This document shows, piece by piece, positions 40,756 through 53,926 of a DNA stretch of 64,000 bases; the first letter of the stretch is position 1; each line of letters opens with the position of its first letter. The notes under the pieces are model-generated. The model was not told where the DNA came from, did not search any database, and saw only the letters and a program-made list of their open reading frames with translations. The translations under genes were made by a program, and so were the position numbers. The DNA lies in contig NZ_FODZ01000004.1 of the NCBI RefSeq assembly GCF_900110505.1, positions 185,314 to 249,313 of the forward strand, given 5' to 3'. Source of the stretch: Luteibacter sp. UNC138MFCol5.1 (lineage in GTDB: Bacteria; Pseudomonadota; Gammaproteobacteria; Xanthomonadales; Rhodanobacteraceae).

Positions 40756-42399
40756 GTGAGTGCCAACATCAGCCCGCTCGCGGGCAAGCCGGCGACGGAA
40801 GGCAAGCTGGTCGACGTCGCCGCCCTCGTCGCGGCGTATGCGGATCTGAAACCCGATCCGTCGGTGCCGGAACAGCGGGTGGCCTTCGGTACCTCGGGCC
40901 ATCGCGGCTCTTCGTTCGACCGCTCGTTCAACGAATGGCACGTGCTCGCCGTGGTCCAGGCCATATGCGAGTACCGCGCGGAGCAGGGCATCGACGGTCC
41001 GGTCTTCGTCGGCATCGACACGCATGCCCTGTCGGGTCCGGCGTTCGAGAGCACGCTGGAAGTGCTCGCCGGCAACGGTGTGCAGACCCTGGTCTCGACG
41101 GGTGGCGAATTCACTCCGACGCCCGCGCTATCCCATGCGATCCTCGTCCATAACCGCGGTCGCGAGCGCGGCCTCGCCGATGGCATCGTCATCACGCCTT
41201 CGCACAATCCGCCCGACAGCGGCGGCATCAAGTACAACCCGCCCAACGGCGGGCCGGCCGACACCGACGCCACGGGCTGGATCGCGAAGCGCGCGAACGC
41301 CCTCATCGAAGGCGGTCTGCGTGAGGTGAAACGGCTGCCGTACGCGCAGGCGCGCAAGGCGTCGACGACCCGCGACTACGATTTCCTGCAGCGCTACGTC
41401 GGCGATCTGGGCAACGTGCTGGATCTCGAAGTCATCCGCGCCAGTGGCGTCCGCATGGGCGTCGATCCGCTGGGCGGTGCCGGTGTGCATTACTGGGCGG
41501 CGATCGGCGAGCTCTACGGCCTGAACCTCACCGTGGTGAGCGAAGTCGTCGACCCGACGTTCTCGTTCATGTCGCTCGACTGGGATGGCAAGGTGCGGAT
41601 GGATCCGTCCTCGTCGTACGCGATGCGCCGCCTGATCGGCCTCAAGGACGATTACGACGTGGCGTTCGCGTGCGATACCGACCACGACCGCCACGGTGTG
41701 GTGGCGCCGGGCGCGGGCCTGATGCCCGCGAACCATTACCTCGCGACCGCGGCGTGGTACCTGTTCCAGAACCGTCCCGGCTGGCGGGCCGACGCGGCCG
41801 TGGGCAAGACGGCCGTCAGTACCGCGCTGCTCGACCGCGTCGCGAAGGACCTTGGCCGTCCGCTCCGCGAAGTGCCGGTCGGCTTCAAGTATTTCGTCTC
41901 GGGCCTGTTCGACGGCAGCCTCGGTTTCGGCTGCGAGGAGAGCGCCGGCGCATCGTTCCTCGCGAAGGACGCCTCGCCATGGTCGACGGACAAGGATGGC
42001 ATCGTCGCCGCGTTGCTCGCCGGCGAGATGACCGCGCGCACCGGCTCCGATCCGGGCAAGCTCTATGCGGCCATCACCGCGAAGCTGGGCGAGCCCGCGA
42101 ACGCTCGCATCGACGCGCCGGCCAACCACGCCCAGAAGGCGAAGCTGTCGAAACTGCAGCCGTCGCAGGTCACGTCAAAGACGCTGGCCGGCGATCCGAT
42201 CGTCGAGGTGACCAACCAGGCCGGCGGCCAGGGCATCGGCGGCATCAAGGTGATCTCGGAGCAGGGCTGGTTCGCCGCGCGCCCGTCGGGCACCGAGGAC
42301 ATCTACAAGGTCTACGGCGAAAGCTTCCGCGGTGAAGCGCACCTGCGCGACGTGCTCGCCGAAGCCCAGGCCATGGTCGACCGCGCCCTCGCGGACTGA
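40756..42399 (+). CDS. pgm: Phosphoglucomutase (alpha-D-glucose) Pgm
   Basis: Interconverts glucose-1-phosphate and glucose-6-phosphate, linking glycogen and polysaccharide precursor pools to glycolysis. The catalytic phosphoserine is in [20 protein letters not shown], the metal loop is CDTDHDRHG, the sugar loop CEESAGAS and the phosphate-binding RPSGTED. Start is GTG at 40756, 9 nt after GAGGAG. Length 547 is standard. It precedes yjjX and zwf, giving a carbohydrate block. Confidence 0.96.
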   Translation: MSANISPLAGKPATEGKLVDVAALVAAYADLKPDPSVPEQRVAFGTSGHRGSSFDRSFNEWHVLAVVQAICEYRAEQGIDGPVFVGIDTHALSGPAFESTLEVLAGNGVQTLVSTGGEFTPTPALSHAILVHNRGRERGLADGIVITPSHNPPDSGGIKYNPPNGGPADTDATGWIAKRANALIEGGLREVKRLPYAQARKASTTRDYDFLQRYVGDLGNVLDLEVIRASGVRMGVDPLGGAGVHYWAAIGELYGLNLTVVSEVVDPTFSFMSLDWDGKVRMDPSSSYAMRRLIGLKDDYDVAFACDTDHDRHGVVAPGAGLMPANHYLATAAWYLFQNRPGWRADAAVGKTAVSTALLDRVAKDLGRPLREVPVGFKYFVSGLFDGSLGFGCEESAGASFLAKDASPWSTDKDGIVAALLAGEMTARTGSDPGKLYAAITAKLGEPANARIDAPANHAQKAKLSKLQPSQVTSKTLAGDPIVEVTNQAGGQGIGGIKVISEQGWFAARPSGTEDIYKVYGESFRGEAHLRDVLAEAQAMVDRALAD

Positions 42400-42461
42400 T
42401 CGCGCGCGCTCGGCGGTCGCGGGCTGGTACCATCCCGCGATCGCCGCCAGGTTTTCCGCCG

Positions 42462-43025
42462 ATGTCGCACGACACCTCGCCGATCCGCGTCATCGTCGGG
42501 TCGCGCAATCCCGTCAAGATCGGCGCCGTGCACAACGCACTGGCGCCGCTGTTCCCCGGCCGCCTGGTGCGATGCGAGGGCATGCATGCGCCGTCGGGCG
42601 TGCCCGACCAGCCGATGACCGCCGCCGAGACGCGGGAAGGCGCGCTCAACCGCATGAACTTCTGCCGACAGCACGCCGAGGCGGATTTCCACGTCGCGCT
42701 GGAAGGTGGGGTCGACGTGACGCAGGATGGCCCGGGCACGTTCGGATACGTCGCGATCGCCCACGGCAGCGATGTCTCGGTCGGTTGCAGCGCATGGCTA
42801 CCGTTGCCCCTGGCGGTGTACGAGGCGCTGCTCGAGGGCGATGAACTGGGCGACGTCATGGACCGTCTGTTCGGTACGGTCAACATCAAGCAGCAAGGCG
42901 GCGCGATCGGCCTGGTCACCAACGGCCATGCCACCCGCGAGAGCGCCTACACGCAGGCGATGGTGCTGGCGATGGCGCCGTTCCTCCATCCGGAGCTGTA
43001 CGGGCTGGATTCCTCGGCGACCTGA
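42462..43025 (+). CDS. yjjX: Inosine/xanthosine triphosphatase (YjjX family)
   Basis: A 187-residue house-cleaning phosphatase that hydrolyses ITP and XTP. The N-terminal VGSRNPVKIGAVHNAL is the substrate P-loop of the family; HAPSGVPDQPMTAAETREGA, VALEGGVD, WLPLP and NIKQQGGAIGLVTNG are all diagnostic. It is 62 bp after pgm and on the same strand, so probably co-transcribed. Confidence 0.93.
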   Translation: MSHDTSPIRVIVGSRNPVKIGAVHNALAPLFPGRLVRCEGMHAPSGVPDQPMTAAETREGALNRMNFCRQHAEADFHVALEGGVDVTQDGPGTFGYVAIAHGSDVSVGCSAWLPLPLAVYEALLEGDELGDVMDRLFGTVNIKQQGGAIGLVTNGHATRESAYTQAMVLAMAPFLHPELYGLDSSAT

Positions 43026-43180
43026 TGCGCCGCGAGCGGAAACGATGCGCCTGCCGCATAACAGTTGTGCGCGCCGGTTAACGTTTTTTCCGCACTGCAA
43101 CACTTGAATCGGCGAGGGGGCGCTCCATTGAGGATCGGGTACGACGGCGCGCCGTCCTTCCATCCCTGCCGGACTCCTCC

Positions 43181-44674
43181 ATGAACGCCATCTCCCATTC
43201 CCTCGAACCGGTCGACTCCTTCGACTACGTGATCTTCGGCGCCACGGGCGACCTGACCATGCGCAAGCTTCTCCCGGCGCTGTACCGCCGTTTCGCGGAG
43301 GGGCAGGTGCCGGAAGACTCGCGGATCGTGGGCACCGCCCGTTCGCCGCTCGACGACGCCAGCTATCGCGAACGCGCGCGCAAGGCGCTCGGCGAACACG
43401 TGCGCGCCGAGGAGCTCGACGACGCGACGGTCGACCGTTTTCTCGGCCTGGTTCACTACGTGAGCCTCAACGGCGCGGAATCGACAGGCAACTGGGACGC
43501 GCTGAAATCCCTGCTCGCCTCGGGCGCGCCGGCCGCGGACCGGGTTCGCGTCTTCTACCTCGCCACGGCGCCGGATCTGTACGGCGACATCGCGCGCAAC
43601 GTCGACGAGAAGGGCCTGCGTACCGATACCTCGCGCATCGTGCTCGAGAAGCCGATCGGCACCGATCTCGACACGGCCCGCAAGGTCAACGAAGGCGTCG
43701 GTCGCCATTTCCCGGAAAACAGCATCTTCCGCATCGATCACTACTTGGGCAAGGAAGCGGTGCAGAACATCATCGCGCTGCGCTTCGCCAACCCGATGCT
43801 GGAACGCATGTGGGACCGCGAGTCGATCGAGTACGTGCAGATCACCGCGGCGGAGACGGTCGGGCTGGAAGGTCGCGGCGGTTACTACGACGGGTCGGGC
43901 GCGCTGCGCGACATGATCCAGAACCATCTGCTGCAGGTGCTGACCGTGGTCGCCATGGAGCGCCCGGCTTCTCTCGACGCCGATGCGCTGCGCGACGAAA
44001 AGGTGCGCGTGCTGAAATCGCTCAAGCCGCTCGACCGTGCGAACCTGCGCGCCAACGTCTCGCGTGGCCAGTACGTGCAGGGCACCACCGGCGGCAAGCC
44101 GGTGCCCGCGTATCGTGAGGAACTCCCCGGCGAGACGCCGAGCAACACCGAGACCTTCGTGGCGCTGAAGGCGGAAATCGACACCCCGCGCTGGCAGGGC
44201 GTGCCGTTCTACCTGCGCTCGGGCAAGCGCATGCCCGAGAAGCTGACGGAAGTGGTGATCCAGTTCCGTGCCGGCGAGCCCGGTCTCTTCGGCGAGGCGC
44301 GTCCGGGCAGCCGTCTGGTGATCCGCGTGCAGCCGAACGAAAGCGTGACCCTCCCGCTCTTCGTCAAGCATCCGGGCAACAGCTTCGGCCTCGAGGAAGT
44401 CGATGCGCTCTCGCGTCTCGGCGAGCCGCGGCGCGTCGTCTTCCGCGATTCGTACGAGGGCCTGATGCTCGACGCGGTGAAGGGCAGCCCGGCGCTGTTC
44501 GTCCGCAAGGACGAGACCGAGGCCGCCTGGCAGTGGGTCACGCCGATCCTGGAAGGGTGGCGCGAGGACACGGCGGGCCCGGATACGTACGAGGCAGGCA
44601 CCTGGGGCCCCGAATCGGCGCGCGAACTGCTCCGCCAGGCCGGTCACAGCTGGGTGGAAGACATCGCGGCCTGA
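43181..44674 (+). CDS. zwf: Glucose-6-phosphate 1-dehydrogenase Zwf
   Basis: First step of the oxidative pentose-phosphate and Entner-Doudoroff routes, forming 6-phosphogluconolactone and NADPH. The NADP loop is [18 protein letters not shown], the substrate motif RIDHYLGKE is intact, and the C-terminal half ([21 protein letters not shown]) is normal. Length 497. The NADPH produced would support the msrBA genes next door. The 155-bp gap upstream has no recognised feature. Confidence 0.97.
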   Translation: MNAISHSLEPVDSFDYVIFGATGDLTMRKLLPALYRRFAEGQVPEDSRIVGTARSPLDDASYRERARKALGEHVRAEELDDATVDRFLGLVHYVSLNGAESTGNWDALKSLLASGAPAADRVRVFYLATAPDLYGDIARNVDEKGLRTDTSRIVLEKPIGTDLDTARKVNEGVGRHFPENSIFRIDHYLGKEAVQNIIALRFANPMLERMWDRESIEYVQITAAETVGLEGRGGYYDGSGALRDMIQNHLLQVLTVVAMERPASLDADALRDEKVRVLKSLKPLDRANLRANVSRGQYVQGTTGGKPVPAYREELPGETPSNTETFVALKAEIDTPRWQGVPFYLRSGKRMPEKLTEVVIQFRAGEPGLFGEARPGSRLVIRVQPNESVTLPLFVKHPGNSFGLEEVDALSRLGEPRRVVFRDSYEGLMLDAVKGSPALFVRKDETEAAWQWVTPILEGWREDTAGPDTYEAGTWGPESARELLRQAGHSWVEDIAA

Positions 44675-44719
44675 GGCCTCCCATTGCATACAAGACGGCA
44701 GGCCACATTATGTGGAGAG

Positions 44720-44763
44720 TGCCGGCATGAGGGGTGTCGCACCCCCTGCCGGCTTCTCTTCTC
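44720..44763 (+). terminator. Hairpin with C/T-rich tail between zwf and msrB
   Basis: Two-part stem TGCCGGCA...GGGGTG-TCG-CACCCC...TGCCGGC (44720-44753) followed by TTCTCTTCTC. Likely the zwf terminator or an msrB leader structure; the tail is only moderately T-rich. Confidence 0.5.
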
Positions 44764-44783
44764 CCTTCCCCCTGGAGGCCTCC

Positions 44784-45242
44784 ATGACCGAGTATCGCAA
44801 GACGCCTGAAGCACTCGCGCGGCTGACCCCGGAGCAGTTCCGCGTCACGCAGCAGAGTGGCACCGAGCGCCCGTTCCACAACGAATTCCACGACAGCCAT
44901 GCCGAGGGCATCTACGTGGACATCGTGTCGGGCGAGCCGTTGTTCTCGTCGCTCGACAAGTTCGACAGCGGTTGCGGCTGGCCGAGCTTCACCACGCCGC
45001 TGGAAGACTCGCACGTGGTCGAGCACCGCGATACCACGCACGGCATGATCCGCACCGAGGTGCGCTCGACGCACGCCGACAGCCATCTGGGCCACGTGTT
45101 CCCGGACGGCCCGCGCGATCGCGGCGGTCTGCGCTACTGCATCAATTCGGCGTCGCTACGCTTCGTTCCCGTCGCCGATCTCGAGAAGGAAGGCTACGGC
45201 CAGTACGCCAGCCTGTTCGCCAACAAGGGAGGTGCCGCATGA
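44784..45242 (+). CDS. msrB: Peptide-methionine (R)-S-oxide reductase MsrB
   Basis: Reduces methionine-R-sulfoxide in proteins. The 152-residue enzyme has the catalytic Cys in [10 protein letters not shown] and the recycling Cys in SGCGWPSF; it lacks the extra zinc CxxC pairs of the E. coli type, so it is a zinc-free Msr[13 protein letters not shown] is the substrate loop. Start 44784 follows GGAGG. The stop overlaps msrA by ATGA, so the two are translationally coupled. Confidence 0.95.
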   Translation: MTEYRKTPEALARLTPEQFRVTQQSGTERPFHNEFHDSHAEGIYVDIVSGEPLFSSLDKFDSGCGWPSFTTPLEDSHVVEHRDTTHGMIRTEVRSTHADSHLGHVFPDGPRDRGGLRYCINSASLRFVPVADLEKEGYGQYASLFANKGGAA

Positions 45243-45748
45243 ATGGCAAGACCGAACGCGCCGTCCTCGCCGGCGGTTGTTTCTGGGGCATGCAGGACCT
45301 GATCCGCAAGCAGCCCGGCGTGATCACCACCCGCGTGGGTTACACGGGCGGCGACGTGCCCAACGCGACGTACCGCAACCACGGCACGCACGCCGAGGCG
45401 ATCGAGATCACCTTCGACCCGGCGAAGCTCAGCTATCGCAAGGTGCTGGAATTCTTCTTCCAGATCCATGATCCGACCACGCTGAACCGGCAGGGCAACG
45501 ACCTGGGCCTCAGCTACCGCTCGGCGATCTACTACACGGACGAGGCCCAGAAGGCCACGGCCGAGGACACGATCGCGGACGTCAACGCCTCGGGCCTCTG
45601 GCCGGGCAAGGTCGTGACCGAGGTCGAGCCGGTGGGACCGTTCTGGGAAGCCGAGCCGGAGCACCAGGATTACCTGGAGAAGTACCCGAACGGTTACACC
45701 TGCCACTTCATCCGCCCGGACTGGGTCTTGCCGAAGCGGGCCGCCTGA
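45239..45748 (+). CDS. msrA: Peptide-methionine (S)-S-oxide reductase MsrA
   Basis: Reduces methionine-S-sulfoxide; complements MsrB so both epimers are repaired. The 169-residue product has the catalytic [20 protein letters not shown] and [20 protein letters not shown] motifs. Start 45239 overlaps the msrB stop by 4 bp (ATGA), an arrangement often seen as a fused gene elsewhere. Cytoplasmic, as no signal peptide is present. Confidence 0.95.
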   Translation: MNGKTERAVLAGGCFWGMQDLIRKQPGVITTRVGYTGGDVPNATYRNHGTHAEAIEITFDPAKLSYRKVLEFFFQIHDPTTLNRQGNDLGLSYRSAIYYTDEAQKATAEDTIADVNASGLWPGKVVTEVEPVGPFWEAEPEHQDYLEKYPNGYTCHFIRPDWVLPKRAA

Positions 45749-45754
45749 TCGCTT

Positions 45755-45788
45755 CCCCTGCCGGCTCTGGTATAAGGGCCGGCAGGGG
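45755..45788. other. 11-bp perfect inverted repeat after msrA
   Basis: CCCCTGCCGGC (45755-45765) pairs perfectly with GCCGGCAGGGG (45778-45788) around TCTGGTATAAGG. There is no T tract; the loop contains TATAAG, a possible -10 for the LytS-type kinase gene downstream. Could be terminator, attenuator or operator. Confidence 0.5.
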
Positions 45789-45873
45789 ACGTGCGTTCCG
45801 GCCGGTCGGGCCATCGACGCACGGATGAGGCGGGCGCCCGAGCCCGCCATGGCAGTCGGGGGTTCGAATCGAC

Positions 45874-46953
45874 ATGGATAGCGCGAATGCTGCGGACGCG
45901 CGTGGGTCTTTCTGGCATCGCCGGGGGCTCATGCTCTGGCTGGCGTTGCTGGTCGCCATCGCCGTGCTCCGCGCGACCAACCGTTACCTCGTGGACGTGG
46001 CCAACCACCACGTATCGCCATACCTGCCGAAGTTGCTCGAGGAGCTCACGGGCTCGCTCAGCTTCGGCGCCTTCCTTCCCGTCCTTTTCCTGATCCTGCG
46101 CCGGGTGCGCTGGACGTGGCTCACGCACCTGGCGATCTTCGCCGGTCTGTCGATCCTGCAGACCAGCGCGATGATCCTCCTGCGGCAGCTGGTGTTCGCT
46201 GCTGCGCGGCTCCCGGAATACGCGTACGGCTTCGGTGTCTGGCGCTACCTGATGGAAGTGCCGACGCAGCTGTTCTTCTACGTCGTCATCGTCACCGGCT
46301 TCTGGCTCTTCGAGCGCTACCGCGAGGGCAGGGCGCGCGAGCTTCGCGCCGCGCAGCTGGAGTCGGCATTGTCGGAGGCGCGCCTCGAGGCGCTGCGGCT
46401 GCAGCTGAACCCGCACTTCCTCTTCAACACGCTCAACGCCGTTTCCGAGCTGATGTACGAGCGCCCGCGCGTCGCCGACGAAATGCTCTCGCGGATCGGC
46501 GCGCTGCTCCGCGCCACGCTGTCCGCGAGCGGGCAGGAGCACAGTCTTTCCGACGAGTGGCGGCTGGTGTCGCTGTACACGGACATCCAGCGCGTGCGCT
46601 TCGGCGAAGGCCTCGACGTGTCGCTCGACAACGATCCGTCGCTCGACGAACTCCGCATTCCTTTCCTCCTGCTGCAGCCTCTGGTGGAAAACGCCATCGA
46701 GCACGGCGGCAGCGGCGACGAACGACGCGTGCGGATCGACGCGTCGCGTCAGTCGGGACGGCTCACCGTGCGTGTGCGCGATTCCGGCGGCGACAGGAAC
46801 CCACGCGGCGGACACGGCATCGGGCTGGGCAACGTCGGAGCGCGGCTGCGTCATCTCTACGGCGACGACGCCGGCGTGCAGCTGGAGCCCGTCGCCGAGG
46901 GCGGGAGCGTGGTCACGGTCTGGCTGCCCGCGCGTCGTTGGGAGGCGGCATGA
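45874..46953 (+). CDS. LytS-type sensor histidine kinase
   Basis: A 359-residue membrane kinase. Residues 15-145 hold four hydrophobic segments (LMLWLALLVAIAVLRATN, LVFAAARLPEYAYGFG and others). The His_kinase domain has the phospho-acceptor in QLNPHFLFNTLNAV, a LytS-family signature, and the HATPase region has PLVENAIEHG and GHGIGLGNV. The stop overlaps the response regulator start (ATGA). Signal not known. Confidence 0.92.
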   Translation: MDSANAADARGSFWHRRGLMLWLALLVAIAVLRATNRYLVDVANHHVSPYLPKLLEELTGSLSFGAFLPVLFLILRRVRWTWLTHLAIFAGLSILQTSAMILLRQLVFAAARLPEYAYGFGVWRYLMEVPTQLFFYVVIVTGFWLFERYREGRARELRAAQLESALSEARLEALRLQLNPHFLFNTLNAVSELMYERPRVADEMLSRIGALLRATLSASGQEHSLSDEWRLVSLYTDIQRVRFGEGLDVSLDNDPSLDELRIPFLLLQPLVENAIEHGGSGDERRVRIDASRQSGRLTVRVRDSGGDRNPRGGHGIGLGNVGARLRHLYGDDAGVQLEPVAEGGSVVTVWLPARRWEAA

Positions 46954-47705
46954 CGCTGCGCGCGGTGGTCGTCGACGACGAGGCGCCCGCGCGGGCGAAG
47001 CTGCGTCGCTACCTCGCCGAATGCGACGGCGTGCGGTGGGTGGGCGAGGCGGTCGATGGCCCGTCGGCCGTCGCGCTGATCCACAAGGAACGTCCCGATG
47101 TCGTGTTCCTCGACATCAGCATGCCGGGCATGGACGGCTTCGGACTCCTGCAGGCGCTGGGCGATCCGCTGCCCGCCGAGATCGTGTTCGTCACGGCGCA
47201 GGACGACCAGGCGGTGCGCGCGTTCGAAGTGCACGCTTTCGACTACCTGCTCAAACCGGTCGGACCGGAACGGTTCGCGCGGGCCGTGCAGCGGCTGCGC
47301 GCGACCGTGTCGCCAGCGCTGGGTATCGCCGGGCGGGTCGACGGGCTGATCGACGGTGCGCCGCCGCCCGCCCATTACCTCGAACGCGTGCTGCTACCCG
47401 CCGGCGAGGGTGCGGAGCTGGTGCGCGTCGAGCGGATCGATCGCATCGAGGCGGACCGCAACTACCTCGACGTGCATGTGGACGGCCAGAGCTATCGCCT
47501 GCGCGGCACGCTCGACGCGATGCTCGGTCGCCTCCATCCCGCGCAGTTCGTCCGCGTGAACCGCTCGACGATCGTGCGCCTGGACGCCATCCGGCAGATC
47601 CAGCCCTGGCCAGACGGGGAGCGCAGGCTCCTCCTGGTCGATGGTGCCCGGGTGACCTGGACGAAGCGGTACCTGGCGAACGTGCCGGAAGGTCTCGGCG
47701 TCTAG
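46950..47705 (+). CDS. LytTR-type response regulator
   Basis: A 251-residue regulator: receiver domain with DDEAPAR, phospho-Asp in VFLDISMPGMDG, and TAQDDQAV; then a LytTR DNA-binding domain (IDRIEADRNYLDVHVDG, FVRVNRSTIVRLDAI). It overlaps the kinase gene by 4 bp. Binds promoter direct repeats in other systems; the target here is unknown, with the serine hydrolase downstream a candidate. Confidence 0.93.
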   Translation: MTLRAVVVDDEAPARAKLRRYLAECDGVRWVGEAVDGPSAVALIHKERPDVVFLDISMPGMDGFGLLQALGDPLPAEIVFVTAQDDQAVRAFEVHAFDYLLKPVGPERFARAVQRLRATVSPALGIAGRVDGLIDGAPPPAHYLERVLLPAGEGAELVRVERIDRIEADRNYLDVHVDGQSYRLRGTLDAMLGRLHPAQFVRVNRSTIVRLDAIRQIQPWPDGERRLLLVDGARVTWTKRYLANVPEGLGV

Positions 47706-47830
47706 ACTTCCCACATAGATGAGCCTGGCCGGGGCGTTCGTCCCGGCCGTTGCGGCCTTCGTCCCAGCCGCACCTCGGAACCCCCGGCGCGCGTCGCATG
47801 CTCCGTCCCTACCCACGGCGGAGTTGCCTC

Positions 47831-49201
47831 ATGCCTCGCAAACGCACCCTCATCGTTACCTGTGTGGCCGGAGCGCTCGCCCTCGCCATCGGCGTCGCCA
47901 TCCCTCCCGCGCATGACGCCCTGCGGGTCGCCGCCGGCGTCGCCGCGCACCACGTCTGCTCGATGACCTTCGTCGCCGGGCAGGAGCCGCGGCGGACGGT
48001 CGACGAACTGGTCGAGCCCATGATCGGCCCGGTGGCCGCCGCGCTGCTGACACCGCACGTGTCGCGCGCGACGCGTGCCGTCGAGGTCTCCGGTCCGTTG
48101 ACCGTCCTCGCCCGCGCGAGCTTCACGCCGGGTTTCGGGTGCCGGCTCGATCTACCGGGGAACACGGCGCTGACCGCCGATCCGACGAGCCACCGCGCGG
48201 CGAACGACGCCCTGTCCCAGGCAGGCATCGTCCCCGCGTCGCGGCCGGCGCTGGCCGCCGCGCTGGACGCCGTGTTCGACGAGCATCCGGACAAACCGGT
48301 GAAACGCGTCAAGGCCGTCGTGATCGTGAAGGACGGACGCATCGTCGCGGAACGCTACGCGCAGGGCGTGGACGAACATACGCCGCTACTGAGCTTCTCC
48401 GTCGCGAAGTCATTCACCAACGCGTTCCTCGGCATCCTCGCGCGCGACGGGGCGGTCGACATGACACGTCCGCTCGACGCGCCCGAGTGGCGCGGTCCCG
48501 GCGACCCGCGAGCGACGATCACGGCCGAGGATCTGCTTCGCATGCGCAGCGGGCTGGCGGCCGAAGAGGCGGAATCCGCGTTCAGCCCCGTCGCCCGGAT
48601 GGAATTCCTCAACGCCGACATGGCGGGATTCGCGGCCCGCATGCCGTCGAAGGAACGGCCGGGGAGGACGTTCGAATACACCTCGGCGGATACCCTGCTG
48701 CTCGACCGTATGATCGGCGGCAAGGTCGGCGGAGGCGCCGCGGGGATGCGGGCCTTCGCGCGACGCGAACTGTTCGACCGGCTCGGCATGGGCGACGTGA
48801 CCATGGAGTTCGACGGGCAGGGCACGTTCGTGGGCTCGACATATGTGTACGCCAGCGCGCGCGACTACGCGCGGTTCGGCATGCTCTACCTCGACGACGG
48901 CGTCGCGCCGGACGGCGGGCGGATCCTGCCGGAAGGCTGGGTCGCGTGGTCGCGCACCTCGACGCTGGGCGCGCCGTACGGCGCCGGCTTCTGGACGAAC
49001 GACGGACCGAGCGAACTGGCGGCCCTGCGCGTGTCGGCGGGATTTCCGAAGGACGGCTTCTTCGCCAGCGGCACGATGGGCCAACGGATCTACATCGTGC
49101 CCTCGCAACGGCTCGTGATCGTCCGCTTCGGCTACTCCGCGCCGCCCGAGTACGGCATCCGCGACGACATCGCCCTGATCGCCGCGGCCATCGCGGAATG
49201 A
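47831..49201 (+). CDS. Serine hydrolase (class C beta-lactamase fold)
   Basis: A 456-residue beta-lactamase-related protein. An N-terminal hydrophobic segment (TLIVTCVAGALALAIGVAI) suggests a signal or anchor. The SxxK motif is SFSVAKS and YTSAD gives the YxN/YxS equivalent; HTGSG-type third motif is not clear. Members are esterases, peptidases or beta-lactamases. Start 47831 gives the signal. It lies 125 bp after the LytTR regulator on the same strand. Confidence 0.85.
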   Translation: MPRKRTLIVTCVAGALALAIGVAIPPAHDALRVAAGVAAHHVCSMTFVAGQEPRRTVDELVEPMIGPVAAALLTPHVSRATRAVEVSGPLTVLARASFTPGFGCRLDLPGNTALTADPTSHRAANDALSQAGIVPASRPALAAALDAVFDEHPDKPVKRVKAVVIVKDGRIVAERYAQGVDEHTPLLSFSVAKSFTNAFLGILARDGAVDMTRPLDAPEWRGPGDPRATITAEDLLRMRSGLAAEEAESAFSPVARMEFLNADMAGFAARMPSKERPGRTFEYTSADTLLLDRMIGGKVGGGAAGMRAFARRELFDRLGMGDVTMEFDGQGTFVGSTYVYASARDYARFGMLYLDDGVAPDGGRILPEGWVAWSRTSTLGAPYGAGFWTNDGPSELAALRVSAGFPKDGFFASGTMGQRIYIVPSQRLVIVRFGYSAPPEYGIRDDIALIAAAIAE

Positions 49202-49236
49202 AGAAGGCATCCGCGCCCCGAGCCCGCCTGCCGTCG

Positions 49237-49265
49237 GGTGGGAGCGCGCTCGCGCGCGAACGGCG
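49237..49265. repeat. REP-like element
   Basis: GTGGGAGCGCGCTCGCGCGCGAACGGCG between the serine hydrolase and gph genes: the GTGGGAGCGCG-GCGCG core matches the REP class at 63877 in the opposite orientation to 27315. Confidence 0.6.
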
Positions 49266-49269
49266 AGCC

Positions 49270-49929
49270 TCAACCTTCTCGCGTGACGCCGGTCAGGTCG
49301 GCGAACCGATCGATCACCGCGACCGCGCCGGCGCGATGGATGTCGAGTCCCTTGTGATAGCCGTAGCTCACGAACACGAGGTCGATGCCGGCATCGCGCG
49401 CGGCGAGCATGTCGCTTTCCGAGTCGCCGACCATCAGGGTATCGGCGATCGCCACGCCCGCCTCATCGGCGAGATGACGCAGCGGCACGCCGCTGGGCTT
49501 GCGCTCGGGCAACGTGTTGCCGCCCACGATGCCGTCGATGTACGGCAGCATGCCGCGCGCTTCGAGCAGGGGCCGGACGAATTCCTCGTTCTTGTTCGTG
49601 CAGACCGCGAGCTTCACGCCTTGCGCGTGCAGCGTCGCGAGCGTGTCGACCACGCCGTCGTACGCCACGGCGTCGAGCGCCGTCTCGCCGTAGTGCACGA
49701 GGAAGCCCGGCATCACCGCGTCGATGTCCACGTCGCTGCCGGCGTGGCGGAACGCATAGGTGATGAGCTTGCGCGAGCCTTCGCCGATCCATTGCTCGAT
49801 CTGCGCGTCGTCGAAGGTCGGCAGTTTCCAGTCGCGAAGGGTGCGGTTCACCGATTCGGCGATGTCCCTGACGCTGTCGACGAGCGTGCCGTCGAGATCG
49901 AAGATGACGAGGGAATAGGGGAAGGCCAA
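49270..49929 (-). CDS. gph: Phosphoglycolate phosphatase (HAD family)
   Basis: A 219-residue HAD phosphatase that dephosphorylates 2-phosphoglycolate from DNA repair. Motif I is FDLDGTLVDS, motif II CTNKNE, motif III/IV KPSG and MVGDSESDMLAARDAG. FAD-type beta-phosphoglucomutase-like substrates remain possible. It is convergent with the serine hydrolase and follows the TetR gene 27 bp downstream on the same strand, possibly as a passenger. Confidence 0.9.
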   Translation of the reverse strand: MAFPYSLVIFDLDGTLVDSVRDIAESVNRTLRDWKLPTFDDAQIEQWIGEGSRKLITYAFRHAGSDVDIDAVMPGFLVHYGETALDAVAYDGVVDTLATLHAQGVKLAVCTNKNEEFVRPLLEARGMLPYIDGIVGGNTLPERKPSGVPLRHLADEAGVAIADTLMVGDSESDMLAARDAGIDLVFVSYGYHKGLDIHRAGAVAVIDRFADLTGVTREG

Positions 49930-49956
49930 GGCGGACGCTCCGGCAAAACAGGCATT

Positions 49957-53365
<3,409 letters not shown>

Positions 53366-53445
53366 GGCGGCGGTGGTTCGTGAGGCTGATGGGAGTCCTG
53401 CATCTAACTACGTCGCGCCGCGAAACGCTTGCACGACCCACGCTC

Positions 53446-53784
53446 TTACAAGGCATCCAGGCGCAGCCGATGGAACCGGCAGGTGTCGACGCGTTCGACG
53501 GTCGAGGAGCGGCCGTCGCGGAACGTGACACGAAAGCGACGGAGGCAACCGCCCTCCGGCAGACGCAGCGTGGCCGTCGCCAGGCCGCCTCGCAGCGGTT
53601 CGCCCAGGGGAACGTCGACCCAGGCTCCCGATCCGGCATCCGCCACCTCGAGCGAGGCGATGCTGGCGAACGACGCGTTGACCACGGTGAACAGCTTGGA
53701 CGGCAGAGCCGTCCGGTCGGCCGCGTGGCTGACGAGGGGCAGGGCGGCGGCGAGGGCGATGAGGACGAGACGGGTGGCGTGCAT
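53446..53784 (-). CDS. Small exported protein, function unknown
   Basis: A 112-residue protein with a clear Sec signal (MHATRLVLIALAAALPLVSHA, cleavage after AHA-like SHA) and a mature beta-rich chain containing two Cys (CLRRF, DTCRF), which might pair in the periplasm. I do not recognise the family. The start at 53784 has an AAGGAG ribosome site 8 nt upstream. It faces a LytS/LytTR pair across 142 bp with a 21-bp-phased repeat, and could be controlled by that system. Confidence 0.75.
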   Translation of the reverse strand: MHATRLVLIALAAALPLVSHAADRTALPSKLFTVVNASFASIASLEVADAGSGAWVDVPLGEPLRGGLATATLRLPEGGCLRRFRVTFRDGRSSTVERVDTCRFHRLRLDAL

Positions 53785-53848
53785 GGATGTCGCTCCTTGG
53801 GATGGCGACACCATCGAAGCGCCGCGCCCAGCGCGCGGGAAGCGATCC

Positions 53849-53881
53849 GGGACGAATCGTCGGGCGAGCGGGACGATTCGT
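53849..53881. promoter_or_regulatory. 21-bp-phased direct repeat (LytTR-box-like)
   Basis: GGGACGAATCGT (53849-53860) and GGGACGATTCGT (53870-53881) are direct repeats starting 21 bp apart, two helical turns. Reversed they read ACGATTCGTCCC-like, resembling AlgR/LytTR sites. They lie between the small exported gene and the LytS-type kinase, so the neighbouring LytTR regulator is a natural candidate to bind them. Confidence 0.55.
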
Positions 53882-53926
53882 AGCATGCCGAGGTTTTGCT
53901 TGACGGCAGAACGCAGCCGTCCAAGC

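Noticed and set aside
45862..45875. tRNA-like T-loop (GGTTCGAATC) upstream of the kinase
   Set aside because: No acceptor stem, D arm or anticodon arm can be folded around it; the sequence is likely coincidental leader DNA.
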